DNA of 6,754 bases from Thermoplasmata archaeon (lineage in GTDB: Archaea > Thermoplasmatota > B47-G6 > B47-G6B > 47-G6), in contig QMTT01000047.1 in assembly GCA_003663565.1 (NCBI GenBank), positions 1-6,754 on the forward strand, given 5' to 3'. Of the stretch, positions 6,485 through 6,754 are shown in pieces. Each line of letters opens with the position of its first letter. The stretch's first letter is position 1. The position numbers were made by a program, and so were the translations under genes. The notes beneath the pieces were generated by a model, which was given only the letters and a program-made list of their open reading frames with translations, had not been told where the DNA came from and ran no database searches.

Positions 6485-6754
6485 TTACAGAGCGTCGCTA
6501 AGAAAGTCCCACTCTTTAGAGCGGGGATGAACTAGGGGAGGGAGGCCAGTTAAGCCGTTCTGGTTATCCGTAACTTTTGCAACGGCTAACCTTCCCTCCT
6601 CTGGCTTCATTGGAGGGTTCTCGGAAGCACGCGAGCCCCACGTCCTCGCGGCTTTATCGCCTCCATTCGGGCTTGGGACCCCACATATTAGGGATCGGCA
6701 CATTATAATGAGATAAGCCCTAAGAATGTTTAAAGATTGCGGAAAACAAAAGAT
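6485..6754 (-). CDS. Open frame entering from the right edge, possible TnpB C-terminal tail
   Basis: On the minus strand a frame without stops runs from the window edge to TAA at 6487-6485 (89 residues visible; an internal ATG is at 6703). The visible part includes FPQSLNILRA, faintly like the end of a TnpB RuvC domain, then a Pro/Gly-rich tail with NPPMKPEEGRLAVAK and LPPLVHPRSKEWDFL. It has no recognisable catalytic motif within the window. The tail overlaps strongly self-complementary GC-rich DNA, as expected where a tnpB 3' end and its omega RNA share sequence. Equally, the frame may be an accident of GC-rich RNA-coding DNA. I give it as a candidate only. Confidence 0.3.
   Translation of the reverse strand: MFCFPQSLNILRAYLIIMCRSLICGVPSPNGGDKAARTWGSRASENPPMKPEEGRLAVAKVTDNQNGLTGLPPLVHPRSKEWDFLSDAL
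6500..6530 (-). mobile_element. Probable right end of an IS200/IS605 (TnpB-type) element
   Basis: Read on the minus strand, this segment is the short G/C hairpin with a TAAA loop, flanked by TTCAT and CTTTC, that recurs at the right ends of IS200/IS605-type elements. The element would enter from beyond the window's right edge and stop here, just outside the 3' end of the ACT-regulator gene, which it leaves intact. No transposase catalytic motifs and no left end lie in the window, so whether it is whole, TnpB-only or a relic is unknown. The match is from memory of such ends, not a search. Confidence 0.45.
6500..6705 (-). ncRNA. Structured RNA, candidate omega RNA (TnpB guide scaffold)
   Basis: This GC-rich block folds on itself almost throughout. 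In plus coordinates, 6508-6514 pairs with 6519-6525, 6537-6543 with 6593-6599, 6549-6559 with 6581-6590 (one bulge), 6611-6616 with 6660-6665, 6630-6635 with 6645-6650, and 6650-6652 with 6659-6661 (the last alternative to its neighbours). The 6508-6525 hairpin has a G-U wobble when read on the minus strand but an A-C mismatch on the plus strand, which points to minus-strand transcription. Its sequence (minus strand TTCATCCCCGCTCTAAAGAG, then TGGGACTTTC) is like the 3' hairpin of IS200/IS605-type omega RNAs. It lacks recognisable SRP or RNase P RNA signatures. A stand-alone RNA of another family is the main alternative. Confidence 0.5.
6728..6736 (-). promoter_or_regulatory. Possible TATA box for the minus-strand structured RNA
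   Basis: Minus-strand TCTTTAAAC lies about 25 bases before 6707, just where the GC-rich structured block begins. That spacing would allow independent transcription of the RNA rather than processing from a longer tnpB message. The support is only position and composition. Confidence 0.3.

Noticed and set aside
6478..6754. RNase P RNA on the plus strand, suggested by AGAAAGTCC at 6501-6509
   Set aside because: The matching conserved 3' segment (ACAGAAnCCGGCTTAT-like) is absent on the same strand, and the hairpin there pairs better on the minus strand.
6478..6754. SRP 7S RNA
   Set aside because: The conserved apical loop motif (GGAAGGGAGCA-like with its partner bulge) is not present on either strand.

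Overview
The window is archaeal. It holds a PNP-family methylthioadenosine phosphorylase, a geranylgeranylglyceryl phosphate synthase (GGGPS, which makes archaeal ether lipids), the informational gene string rpl44e - rps27e - aIF2-alpha - nop10 - PAC2, and an intron-bearing tRNA with a bulge-helix-bulge splice motif. Shine-Dalgarno sequences (GGTGAT, GGAGGTG) match the archaeal 16S tail. Candidate TATA boxes precede several transcription units. Codons lean to AGA/AGG and ATA, as in many thermophiles, and the RNA genes are visibly more GC-rich than the coding DNA. A thermophilic member of the Thermoproteota (crenarchaeal lineage) is the most likely host; the genus cannot be read from this sequence.

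Layout. 1-681 (minus): 3'-truncated methylthioadenosine phosphorylase. 682-823: divergent promoter region. 824-3076 (plus): a compact three-gene group of GGGPS, a six-helix DUF2238/YjdF-like membrane protein, and a ThiI-like THUMP protein whose ATP-binding PP-loop is gone. Two of these genes start with TTG, each placed exactly five bases after GGTGAT. 3077-3250: promoter and leader region. 3251-5523 (plus): five tightly packed or overlapping genes for ribosomal proteins L44e and S27e, initiation factor aIF2-alpha, the H/ACA protein Nop10 (56 residues) and a PAC2-family protein. 5594-5702 (plus): elongator-type tRNA-Met(CAT) with a 32-nt intron after position 37 and an encoded CCA. 5854-6477 (plus): ACT-domain regulator with a cysteine-rich tail. 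6478-6754: a GC-rich, strongly self-complementary block, best read on the minus strand. It ends in a hairpin of the kind found at the right end of IS200/IS605-type TnpB elements, where it forms the 3' part of the omega RNA guide scaffold.

How the genes fit together. The 3251-5523 operon couples parts for translation, initiation, rRNA/tRNA pseudouridylation and probably proteasome assembly; overlapping ends and internal ribosome sites suggest translational coupling. The 824-3076 group begins with lipid synthesis, but the roles of its other two products are unknown. The most unusual items are the structured RNA/TnpB-like block at the right edge, the ThiI-like protein without a PP-loop, and the cysteine tail on the ACT regulator.
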